The translations under genes were made by a program, and so were the position numbers. The notes below the pieces were generated by a model that ran no database searches, was not told the DNA's origin, and saw only the letters and a list, made by a program, of their open reading frames with translations. A stretch of DNA of 5,230 nt from Aquabacterium sp. GTDB taxonomy: Bacteria > Pseudomonadota > Gammaproteobacteria > Burkholderiales > Burkholderiaceae_C. Positions 1 through 5,230 of the stretch are shown one piece after another. The first letter of the stretch is position 1; the number at the start of each line of letters is the position of its first letter. The DNA lies in NCBI GenBank assembly GCA_030654555.1, contig JAURXG010000241.1, forward strand, positions 1-5,230, read 5' to 3'.

Positions 1-1
1 C

Positions 2-2314
2 GGCGCCGGCTGCAGCGACACCAACAACAACAGCGTCGACTTCACCGTCGCCGCTCCGCTGCCGCGCAACCGGGCGACCGCGGCCGCCCCCTGTGACGGC
101 AGTGGCGGTGGTGGCGGTGGCGGTGGCGTCGGTGCCACGCCGCTGGCCGCGGCCATCTATGCGATCCAGGGCAGTGGCGCGACCAGCACGCTGGCCGGGC
201 AGTTGGTGGTCACCTCCGGGGTGGTCACCAAGCTCACCAACCAGGGCTTCTTCCTGCAGGATGCCGCAGGCGATGGCCGGTCGGACACCTCGGACGGCAT
301 CTTCGTCTTCACCGGCGCCACGGCCTTCCCGGCGGCGCAGGTGGGCAGCCTGGTGCAGGTGACCGGCACGGTGGCCGAGTTCAACGTGGGCGCGTCCGGC
401 AATGCCGACACGGCGGCGCGGCCGGTCACGCAGCTGGGCGGCGTCACCAGCGTGGCGCTGCTGGGCAGCGGGGCCACGATCGCCCCGACGGTGGTCACGC
501 TGCCGCTGGCCGCGGGCGACAGCCTGGAGCGCTTCGAAGGCATGCTGGTGCGCATCGCCAGCGCGCTGACGGTGCAGCAGAACTTCTTCCAGGCGCGCTA
601 CGGCCAGCTCACGCTGGGCGCCGGCGGCCGGCACGAGACGCCGACCAACCGCCACCGCCCGTCGACCGCGCAGGCACTGGCGCTGGCCGACCTGCAGGCC
701 CGCAGCCGCCTGGTGCTCGACGACGGCAGCTCGCTGCAGAACGTCAACCCCACGCCCTACTTCGGCAGCAATGGCGTGCCGCGCGCCGGCGACACGCTGG
801 CCTCGGTCACCGGGGTGATCGACTACGGCCTGGCCACCGCCAGCAACACCGGCGCCGGGCTCTACCGCATCCACCCCACCGAGGCGCCGGCGATCACGGC
901 CAGCAACCCGCGTGCGGCCACCCCGCCGGCCGTGGGCGGCAACCTGCGCCTGGCCAGCATGAACGTGCTGAACTACTTCACCACCTTCACCGACGGCAGC
1001 ACCGCCACCGGCCAGTCCGGCCAGGGCTGCCTGCTGGGCGGCAGTGCCTCGGCCGGCAACTGCCGCGGCGCCAACAACCTGGCCGAGTTCAACCGCCAGC
1101 GCAGCAAGATCGTGCGGGCGCTGGCCGCGCTGAACGCCGATGCGGTGGGCCTGATGGAGATCCAGAACAACGGCAGCGTGGCCGTGCAGAACCTGGTGGA
1201 TGCACTGAACGCCACCGTGGGCGCGGGCACCTACGCGGCGGTGCCCGATCCCGCCAACGGCACCGGCGACGATGCCATCAAGGTGGCCATGATCTACAAG
1301 CCGGCGCGGCTGGTGCGATGGGGGGCGTCGGTCAGCGACACCGCCGCCATCAACAACCGCCCGACCCTGGCGCAGAGCTTCGCCGCGGCCAACGGCGAGC
1401 GCTTCACGCTGGTGGTCAACCACCTCAAGTCCAAGGGCAGCTGCCCGGCCCCCGGCACCGCCGACGCGGACCAGGGCGACGGCCAGGGCTGCTGGAACGC
1501 CACCCGGCTGCAGCAGGCCCAGCAGTTGCGCAACTTCGTGTCGCAGCTGCAGGGCAGCAGCGGCAGCAACGACGTGCTGCTGGTCGGCGATTTCAACGCC
1601 TACGGCCAGGAAGATCCGATCCATGCCCTGACGAGCAACGGCTTCGTCGACCAGATGAGCCGCTTCAGCCCGCTGGCCTACTCGTACGTGTTCGACGGCA
1701 CCGCCGGCCGGCTCGACCATGGCATCAGCAGCGCGTCGATGTCGGCGCGCGTCGCCGGCGCGGCGCATTGGCACATCGATGCCGACGAGTCGGTCGCGCA
1801 GGACTACAACCTCGAGTTCAAGCAACCCGCCTGCCCCACCTGCGCACCCGATGCCTACGACGGCACGGTGCCGTTCCGCGCCAGCGACCACGATCCGGCG
1901 CTGCTGGGCGTGCACCTGTACAAGACGATCCTCGGCACCACCGGCCGTGACCTGATCGTCGGCACAGCGGGCGACGACATCATCGTCGGCGGCGCGGGCG
2001 CCGACACGCTGACCGGCGGCGCCGGCATCGACCTGTTCAGCTACGGCTCGATGCGTGATGCCGGCGACACCGTGACCGACTTCGTGCCCGGCAAGGACCT
2101 CGTCGACCTGCGCGCGCTGCTGGCCGGCCTGGGCTACGCCGGCACCAACCCGGTGGCCGAAGGCTGGGTGCGCTTCGTCGCCGTGAGCGGCGGCACCAGC
2201 GTGCAGGTCGATGCCGACGGTCCGGGCACGGCGCTGGTGTTCCGTCCGCTGCTCACGCTGGTGGGCGTCAGCCCGGCCAGCCTGTCGGCCACCCGCGACC
2301 TGGCGGCACGCTGA
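2..2314 (+). CDS. ExeM/NucH-type extracellular endonuclease with RTX type I secretion tail (5' partial)
   Basis: Predicted secreted, metal-dependent DNase. The frame is open from base 2 with no start, so 770 residues are present and the N-terminus lies upstream; the TTG at 203 is internal. Residues 1-23 (DTNNNSVDF...PRN) look like the end of a lamin-tail domain, followed by a glycine linker (33-44). An OB-like region begins near IYAIQG (52) and contains GFFLQD. The EEP nuclease domain spans about 314-639. Its expected catalytic and metal-binding residues are present: N321 in MNVLNY, E386 in LMEIQNN, H474 in VNHLKS, D530 and N532 in GDFNAY, D572 in RLDH, and D629/H630 in SDHDP. Six cysteines in this domain (343, 354, 481, 497, 611, 614) suggest disulfides. 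Three RTX nonapeptides (654-680) and a DTVTDFVPGKDLVDL-type type I secretion C-terminal domain finish the protein. The family is usually linked to use or clearance of extracellular DNA. Family assignment is firm; in vivo substrate and export route are inferred. Confidence 0.93.
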   Translation, partial: GAGCSDTNNNSVDFTVAAPLPRNRATAAAPCDGSGGGGGGGGVGATPLAAAIYAIQGSGATSTLAGQLVVTSGVVTKLTNQGFFLQDAAGDGRSDTSDGIFVFTGATAFPAAQVGSLVQVTGTVAEFNVGASGNADTAARPVTQLGGVTSVALLGSGATIAPTVVTLPLAAGDSLERFEGMLVRIASALTVQQNFFQARYGQLTLGAGGRHETPTNRHRPSTAQALALADLQARSRLVLDDGSSLQNVNPTPYFGSNGVPRAGDTLASVTGVIDYGLATASNTGAGLYRIHPTEAPAITASNPRAATPPAVGGNLRLASMNVLNYFTTFTDGSTATGQSGQGCLLGGSASAGNCRGANNLAEFNRQRSKIVRALAALNADAVGLMEIQNNGSVAVQNLVDALNATVGAGTYAAVPDPANGTGDDAIKVAMIYKPARLVRWGASVSDTAAINNRPTLAQSFAAANGERFTLVVNHLKSKGSCPAPGTADADQGDGQGCWNATRLQQAQQLRNFVSQLQGSSGSNDVLLVGDFNAYGQEDPIHALTSNGFVDQMSRFSPLAYSYVFDGTAGRLDHGISSASMSARVAGAAHWHIDADESVAQDYNLEFKQPACPTCAPDAYDGTVPFRASDHDPALLGVHLYKTILGTTGRDLIVGTAGDDIIVGGAGADTLTGGAGIDLFSYGSMRDAGDTVTDFVPGKDLVDLRALLAGLGYAGTNPVAEGWVRFVAVSGGTSVQVDADGPGTALVFRPLLTLVGVSPASLSATRDLAAR
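104..127 (+). repeat. GGC/GGT codon run encoding a poly-glycine linker
   Basis: Eight consecutive glycine codons, all GGC or GGT, encode residues 35-42 of the partial nuclease. They join the lamin-tail-like end to the OB-like region. It is a flexible interdomain linker, and a short in-frame GGN run like this could change length by slippage without breaking the frame. Confidence 0.8.
1961..2041 (+). repeat. Three RTX (hemolysin-type) calcium-binding nonapeptides
   Basis: Three contiguous 27-base units encode GTAGDDIIV, GGAGADTLT and GGAGIDLFS, matching the GGxGxDxUx consensus. The first unit has T in place of the second glycine. Such repeats bind calcium and fold as a beta-roll outside the cell. 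Three copies is a minimal block. The sequence after it (DTVTDF, KDLVDL, a GTNPVAEGWVRF segment, then a LVGVSPASLS end) resembles the T1SS VCA0849-type C-terminal target domain as I recall it, supporting an export role. Confidence 0.88.
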
Positions 2315-2324
2315 GCGGCCGGCT

Positions 2325-2357
2325 CGACCCGCACGACCCGCACGACCCGCACGACCC
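2325..2357. repeat. 9-bp intergenic tandem repeat, about 3.7 copies
   Basis: The unit CGACCCGCA occurs three times without mismatch (2325-2333, 2334-2342, 2343-2351), then a partial CGACCC copy at 2352-2357. It fills about half of the 67-base gap between the nuclease stop and the PEP-CTERM gene start, outside both reading frames. No hairpin terminator stands out in this gap, so readthrough between the two genes is possible. Confidence 0.9.
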
Positions 2358-2370
2358 CAACCCCCTGCCC

Positions 2371-2374
2371 AGGA
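2371..2374 (+). promoter_or_regulatory. Ribosome binding site of the PEP-CTERM gene
   Basis: AGGA lies seven bases before the ATG at 2382. It decides the start: the same frame is open further upstream into the nuclease gene, but only this ATG has a Shine-Dalgarno sequence and a signal peptide directly after it. Confidence 0.7.
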
Positions 2375-2381
2375 TCCTTCC

Positions 2382-3029
2382 ATGAAGCACTTCAAGATCG
2401 CCCCCACGCTGCTGGCCGTCCTGCTGCTGGCCGCCGTGCCCATCGCGGCGCGCGCCGATACCACCCTCGACCCGTCGGGCTGGACGACGGTCGGCAATGC
2501 CGGGCTGCAGTTGAACCAGCTCCGCCTGAGCACGGCCTACGACCTTGACGACGACGCCAGCTTCCTGCCGACCGACACCCCCGCGGCGGGCGTGGCCGAC
2601 CTGGAGTTCGCCGCCGGCCTGGCCCCCTACGCGCTGGACCTGTCCGACACCGACTACGCCACCGAAGGCGCGATCGCCACGCGCCTGATCACCGTCAGTG
2701 CCGGCCAGGTGCTGCGCTTCGACTGGTCGCTGAGCAGCCAGGACACGATGTTCAGCGACCACGCGTTCATGGTCCTCGGCAACCAGGTCATCACGCTGGC
2801 CACGGCGGGCCAGGCACCCACCGGCCCCCAGGGTGTGGTGCACCAGTTCGCGCAGGGCGGCAGTCTCCTGCTGGGCGTCGGCGTGGTCGATGTGCAGGAC
2901 TACGCCGGCGCGTCGACGCTGACCATCAGCAACCTGCAGATCAGCGCCGTGCCCGAGCCCGGCACCTACGCGCTGCTGCTGGCCGGCCTGGGTCTGGTGG
3001 GCGCAGCCGCGCGCCGCCGCCCGGCCTGA
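2382..3029 (+). CDS. PEP-CTERM sorting domain protein, function unknown
   Basis: A 215-residue exported protein. Residues 1-25 (MKHFKIAPTLLAVLLLAAVP... ending ARA) form a typical signal peptide with likely cleavage before D26. The C-terminus (190-215) is a classic PEP-CTERM signal: VPEP, then a hydrophobic helix (YALLLAGLGLVGAAA), then an arginine cluster (RRR). In known systems this tail is recognised by an exosortase of the XrtA type, and the proteins go to the cell surface or the exopolysaccharide matrix. No exosortase gene is in the window. The middle (26-189) has no cysteine and looks beta-rich, with segments such as VLRFDWSLSS, DHAFMVLGNQ and LLGVGVVDV, reminiscent of beta-sandwich cores of other PEP-CTERM proteins; I cannot name a domain. 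It follows the secreted nuclease by 67 bases on the same strand and may be co-transcribed. The sorting call is strong; the molecular role is unknown. Confidence 0.9.
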   Translation: MKHFKIAPTLLAVLLLAAVPIAARADTTLDPSGWTTVGNAGLQLNQLRLSTAYDLDDDASFLPTDTPAAGVADLEFAAGLAPYALDLSDTDYATEGAIATRLITVSAGQVLRFDWSLSSQDTMFSDHAFMVLGNQVITLATAGQAPTGPQGVVHQFAQGGSLLLGVGVVDVQDYAGASTLTISNLQISAVPEPGTYALLLAGLGLVGAAARRRPA

Positions 3030-3037
3030 TCCGCCAC

Positions 3038-3073
3038 GTGAGCGGCCATCCGCCCCCAGGCGAAGCCGCTCAC
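3038..3073. terminator. Hairpin between convergent genes, possible bidirectional terminator
   Basis: GTGAGCGGC (3038-3046) and GCCGCTCAC (3065-3073) form a perfect 9-bp inverted repeat. Inside the loop a second stem pairs CGCC (3051-3054) with GGCG (3059-3062) around a CCCA tetraloop. It starts nine bases after the PEP-CTERM stop, and its right arm contains the stop codon of the minus-strand regulator (3070-3072). Neither side has a T-run, so it is not a canonical intrinsic terminator, but it is well placed to block transcription from both converging genes. Confidence 0.55.
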
Positions 3074-3777
3074 ACCACCTGGTAGCCGCGCAGCCCGGCG
3101 AGGTCGATCACGCGCACGCCGCCGTACTCGATACCGATCAGCCCGGCGGCCTGCAGCGCGACCAAGGCCTGGTTGACGCGCTGGCGCGACAGCCCCACCA
3201 GCCAGGCCAGCTCCTGCTGGGTGATGCGCAGCAGCTGGCCCACGCCCGGGTACAGCACCGGATGGAACAACGATGCCAGGCTGCGCGCCACGCGCGCGTC
3301 GGGCTGGTTGTTGCGGTCGATCTCGCGCGCGGCGATGAACTGGCCCAGCCGCTCGTTCAACTGCATCATCACGAAGCGGTTGAACGGGATGCTGCGCTCC
3401 AGCAGGCGCCAGAACACCTCGATCGGCAGCCCGGCCACGGTGCTGGGGCGCAGCGCCTCGATGTTGTAGCGGTAGACCTCGCGCTTGAGCAGCGTGCCTT
3501 CGCCAAACCAGGCCCCCGGCGGCAGGCCGGTGTAGGTGATCTGGTGGCCGTCCCGGCTGACGTTGCTCATCTTCAGCAGGCCGTCGATCACCCCGAACCA
3601 GAAGGTCGATGGCGCGCCGATGCGGCACACGCGGTCACCCGGCGCGGCATTGCCGACCTGCAAGGCCGCCGCGGCCTCGTGCCGGTCGCTGTCGGACAGC
3701 AACTCCAGCCACGGGATGCCGGCCAGTTCGGTGGCCGAGGGCGCGCGCGCACGCTGGCGCAGGCTGGGAGCGTTCAT
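3070..3777 (-). CDS. Crp/Fnr-family transcriptional regulator
   Basis: A 235-residue cytoplasmic DNA-binding regulator. Residues about 20-135 form a cyclic-nucleotide-binding-like beta-barrel. By hand alignment to E. coli CRP, E93 and R103 match the cAMP-phosphate cassette residues E72 and R82, but S83 is Y104, and the adenine-contacting T127/S128 are F147/I148. The natural ligand may therefore not be cAMP. A dimerisation helix runs about 135-155, and a winged helix-turn-helix about 160-226, with recognition segment LSRQRVNQAL (196-205) followed by GLIGIEYGGVRVIDL. The single cysteine (C51) rules out an FNR-type iron-sulfur sensor. The start is ATG with AGGA nine bases upstream (plus-strand 3787-3790). 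The gene is divergent from an acyl-CoA synthetase with a palindromic site between them, suggesting local control of that gene and autoregulation. Family is certain; ligand and targets are inferred. Confidence 0.93.
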   Translation of the reverse strand: MNAPSLRQRARAPSATELAGIPWLELLSDSDRHEAAAALQVGNAAPGDRVCRIGAPSTFWFGVIDGLLKMSNVSRDGHQITYTGLPPGAWFGEGTLLKREVYRYNIEALRPSTVAGLPIEVFWRLLERSIPFNRFVMMQLNERLGQFIAAREIDRNNQPDARVARSLASLFHPVLYPGVGQLLRITQQELAWLVGLSRQRVNQALVALQAAGLIGIEYGGVRVIDLAGLRGYQVV

Positions 3778-3844
3778 GGCAGGGCGTCCTGTCGCTTCGC
3801 TTACATCAAGGGCGGGGGAAAGTCCGCTCAGTGCAGACCCTAGG

Positions 3845-3874
3845 ATTGTCGTCCGACCGACAAGCTGACGTCAA
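3845..3874 (-). promoter_or_regulatory. Candidate sigma-70 promoter of the Crp/Fnr gene
   Basis: Read on the minus strand, TTGACG (3874-3869) matches five of six bases of the -35 consensus. GACAAT (3850-3845), 18 bases later, matches four of six of the -10 consensus. This predicts transcription starting near 3838 with a leader of about 60 bases. An 8-bp palindrome TGACGTCA (3866-3873) overlaps the -35 box. It is a visual match only. Confidence 0.4.
3846..3863. promoter_or_regulatory. Palindromic operator with CRP-type geometry
   Basis: TTGTCG-TCCGAC-CGACAA is a perfect inverted repeat with 6-bp arms and a 6-bp spacer, centred at 3854.5. The inner TGTCG-N6-CGACA has the same arm length and spacing as the CRP consensus TGTGA-N6-TCACA. 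It lies between the divergent regulator and synthetase genes and overlaps the -10 and spacer of the predicted regulator promoter, as expected for autoregulation. An overlapping shorter repeat, GTCG-TC-CGAC (3848-3857), is also present. Confidence 0.6.
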
Positions 3875-3939
3875 ACCGAACCCTAGCATCCGCATCCAAT
3901 CGCTGACCCGATGGCCCTCCCTGGCCGGGTCATGCTGCT

Positions 3940-3944
3940 AGGAG
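3940..3944 (+). promoter_or_regulatory. Ribosome binding site of the acyl-CoA synthetase gene
   Basis: AGGAG stands six bases before the GTG at 3951. It favours this GTG over the in-frame ATG at 3975, which has no comparable site. The rest of the 173-base divergent gap (3778-3950) holds the palindrome and the candidate promoters; no small gene is apparent in it. Confidence 0.75.
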
Positions 3945-3950
3945 TTGCTG

Positions 3951-5230
3951 GTGCAAACGACCTTTCCCCGCCTGATGCTCGACCATGCAAAGGCCCGGCC
4001 CGATGCCGCGGCCCTGCGCGAGAAGAGCTATGGCATCTGGCAGACCACCACCTGGGCGCAGCTGGCGGTGCTGGTGCGCCAGCTGGCCTGCGGCCTGGCC
4101 GAGGCCGGCCTGAAGCGCGACGACCATGTCATCGTCGTCGGCGACAACCGGCCGCGCCTGTACGCCAGCATGCTGGCGGTGCAAGCGCTGGGCGCCGTGC
4201 CGATCCCGCTGTACCAGGACGCGGCCAGCACCGAGTTCGTGTTCCCGATCAACAACGCCGAGGTGGCGTATGCCGTGGTCGAGAACCAGGAGCAGGTCGA
4301 CAAGCTGCTGGAGATCCGCGCCCTGTGCCCGCAACTGGCCTGCCTCTGGTACGACGACCCGCGCGGCCTGCGCAAGTACGACGAGCCGGGGCTGGCCTCG
4401 GTCGATGCATTGATCGAGACGGGCGCCGCCCGCGCGCAGCGCGACGCCGGGTTCTTCGATGCCGAAGTGGCGCGCGCCCAGCCGCAGGACGTGGCCGCGA
4501 TGTTCTTCACCAGCGGCACCACCGGCAACCCCAAGGGCGTGGTGCACACCCACTTCAGCCTGCTCGACCGCGCCGATGCGGGCAAGAACTTCGACAAGCT
4601 GACCTCGGCCGAAGAGGTGCTGGCCTACATGCCGCCGGCCTGGATCGGCCAGAACATCTTCAGCTACGCGCAGTGGCTGGCCTGCGGCTACATCGTCAAC
4701 TGCCCCGAGTCGGCGGCCACCGTGACGATCGACCTGAAGGAGGTGGGGCCGACCTACTACTTCGCGCCGCCGCGCATCTTCGAAGGCCTGCTGACCAGCG
4801 TGATGATCCGCATGGAGGACGCCTCGCCGCTCAAGCGCCGGCTGTTCCATGCCTGCATGGACGTGGCCAAGCGCGTGGGCCCGGCGCGGCTGGACGGGCA
4901 GCCGGTGTCGCTGCTCGACCGCATCAAGTGGCGGCTGGGCGACTGGGCGATCTACGGCCCGTTGCGCAACAGCCTGGGCTTCAGCCGGGTTCGCGTGGCC
5001 TACACCGCCGGCGAGGCCATCGGCCCCGACCTGTTCACCTTCTACCGCTCGATCGGCGTCAACCTCAAGCAGCTCTACGGCAGCACCGAGACCGCGGTCT
5101 TCGTCTGCCTGCAGCCCGACCACGAGGCCCGCGCCGACACCGTGGGCGTGCCGGTGGCCGGGGTCGAGATCAAACTGGCCGACACTGGCGAGATCCTGAT
5201 CAAAAGCCCGGGGCTGCTGAAGGAGTACTA
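3951..5230 (+). CDS. AMP-forming acyl-CoA synthetase, FAA1-like (3' partial)
   Basis: A member of the adenylate-forming (ANL) superfamily that activates a carboxylic acid to acyl-AMP and then acyl-CoA. It starts at GTG 3951 with a strong AGGAG site; 426 codons are present and the gene runs off the window. Relatives are about 600-660 residues, so roughly a third, including the C-terminal lid domain, is missing. Visible motifs are the phosphate-binding loop TSGTTGNPKG (187-196, K195), the YTAGEA segment (351-356) and YGSTET (376-381), whose glutamate normally helps bind Mg-ATP. The long insert between the P-loop and YGSTE (about 260-345, with PPRIFEGLLTSVMIRMED and LLDRIKWRLGDWAIYGPLR) is typical of the long-chain FAA1-like group rather than of acetyl-CoA synthetases. 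Substrate could be a long-chain fatty acid or an aromatic or branched acid. It is divergent from the Crp/Fnr regulator. In related Burkholderiales such genes often precede Liv-type ABC transporter genes, which cannot be seen here. Confidence 0.92.
   Translation, partial: MQTTFPRLMLDHAKARPDAAALREKSYGIWQTTTWAQLAVLVRQLACGLAEAGLKRDDHVIVVGDNRPRLYASMLAVQALGAVPIPLYQDAASTEFVFPINNAEVAYAVVENQEQVDKLLEIRALCPQLACLWYDDPRGLRKYDEPGLASVDALIETGAARAQRDAGFFDAEVARAQPQDVAAMFFTSGTTGNPKGVVHTHFSLLDRADAGKNFDKLTSAEEVLAYMPPAWIGQNIFSYAQWLACGYIVNCPESAATVTIDLKEVGPTYYFAPPRIFEGLLTSVMIRMEDASPLKRRLFHACMDVAKRVGPARLDGQPVSLLDRIKWRLGDWAIYGPLRNSLGFSRVRVAYTAGEAIGPDLFTFYRSIGVNLKQLYGSTETAVFVCLQPDHEARADTVGVPVAGVEIKLADTGEILIKSPGLLKEY

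Noticed and set aside
1318..1950. 210-codon plus-strand frame inside the nuclease gene
   Set aside because: It is a shifted frame under the EEP catalytic domain with Arg/Gln/Pro-rich low-complexity content.
2313..2325. GAGC/GCTC hairpin right after the nuclease stop
   Set aside because: It has only a 4-bp stem, a 5-base loop and no T-run, too weak to call a terminator.
2211..2381. Longer N-terminus for the PEP-CTERM protein
   Set aside because: The added 57 residues are Arg/Pro/Ala-rich, overlap the nuclease C-terminus and translate the 9-bp repeat. The ATG at 2382 has both an RBS and a signal peptide.
2268..2843. 191-codon minus-strand frame across the PEP-CTERM gene
   Set aside because: It is antisense to a gene with a signal peptide and PEP-CTERM tail, runs through the 9-bp repeat (giving a CGS repeat) and has no recognisable domain.
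2966..3628. 220-codon minus-strand frame overlapping the Crp/Fnr gene
   Set aside because: It is the same strand in another frame, and its Arg/Ala/Pro-rich product has no domain. The 3070-3777 frame has a full Crp/Fnr protein.
3070..3777. FNR-type oxygen sensor identity
   Set aside because: Only one cysteine is present in the protein and no N-terminal cysteine cluster for a 4Fe-4S centre.
3262..3843. 193-codon plus-strand frame opposite the Crp/Fnr gene
   Set aside because: It is antisense to the regulator with a biased composition and no plausible start context.
3866..3873. TGACGTCA palindrome as a second operator
   Set aside because: It is perfect but only 8 bp and overlaps a good -35 box, so the promoter explains half of it. 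It is noted under the promoter rather than called separately.
3837..3886. Direct repeat ACCCTAG at 3837-3843 and 3880-3886
   Set aside because: Seven bases, 43 apart, flank the operator asymmetrically; this could be chance, and no known regulator pattern fits.
3930..5123. 397-codon open frame on the minus strand
   Set aside because: It lies fully antisense to the acyl-CoA synthetase, whose motifs are clear. Its His/Gln/Gly/Arg-rich product is typical of the mirror frame of high-GC genes.

Overview
The window is about 70% GC and densely coding, with codon third positions dominated by G and C. A PEP-CTERM protein, an ExeM/NucH-type extracellular nuclease with an RTX tail, and a Crp/Fnr regulator divergent from a FAA1-type acyl-CoA synthetase together suggest a betaproteobacterium of the order Burkholderiales (a Leptothrix/Rubrivivax/Ideonella-like relative). 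That placement is inferred from gene content and composition, not from a marker gene.

Layout. (1) Positions 2-2314, plus strand: the 3' 770 codons of a secreted endonuclease. Its order is the end of a lamin-tail-like domain, a poly-glycine linker, an OB-like region, an exonuclease/endonuclease/phosphatase (EEP) catalytic domain, three RTX calcium-binding nonapeptides and a type I secretion C-terminal domain. (2) A 67-base gap holds nearly four copies of a 9-bp tandem repeat. (3) Positions 2382-3029, plus strand: a 215-residue PEP-CTERM protein with a signal peptide and a C-terminal exosortase sorting signal. (4) Positions 3038-3073: a hairpin between convergent genes that could end transcription from both sides. 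(5) Positions 3070-3777, minus strand: a Crp/Fnr-family regulator. (6) A 173-base divergent intergenic region with a perfect operator-like palindrome of CRP geometry and a candidate promoter for the regulator. (7) Positions 3951-5230, plus strand: the first 426 codons of an AMP-forming acyl-CoA synthetase that runs off the window.

How the genes work together. The first two genes are cell-surface or extracellular products, probably co-oriented for matrix or extracellular-DNA functions. The second pair is a regulator divergent from a fatty- or aromatic-acid activation gene, with the shared operator a likely control point. The two pairs are separated by the convergent hairpin and are probably independent transcription units. 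I found no RNA gene, CRISPR array, insertion sequence or attachment site. No wholly new system is evident. The best leads are the operator/recognition-helix match of the Crp/Fnr protein and the unusual pairing of a cysteine-rich nuclease with an RTX export signal.
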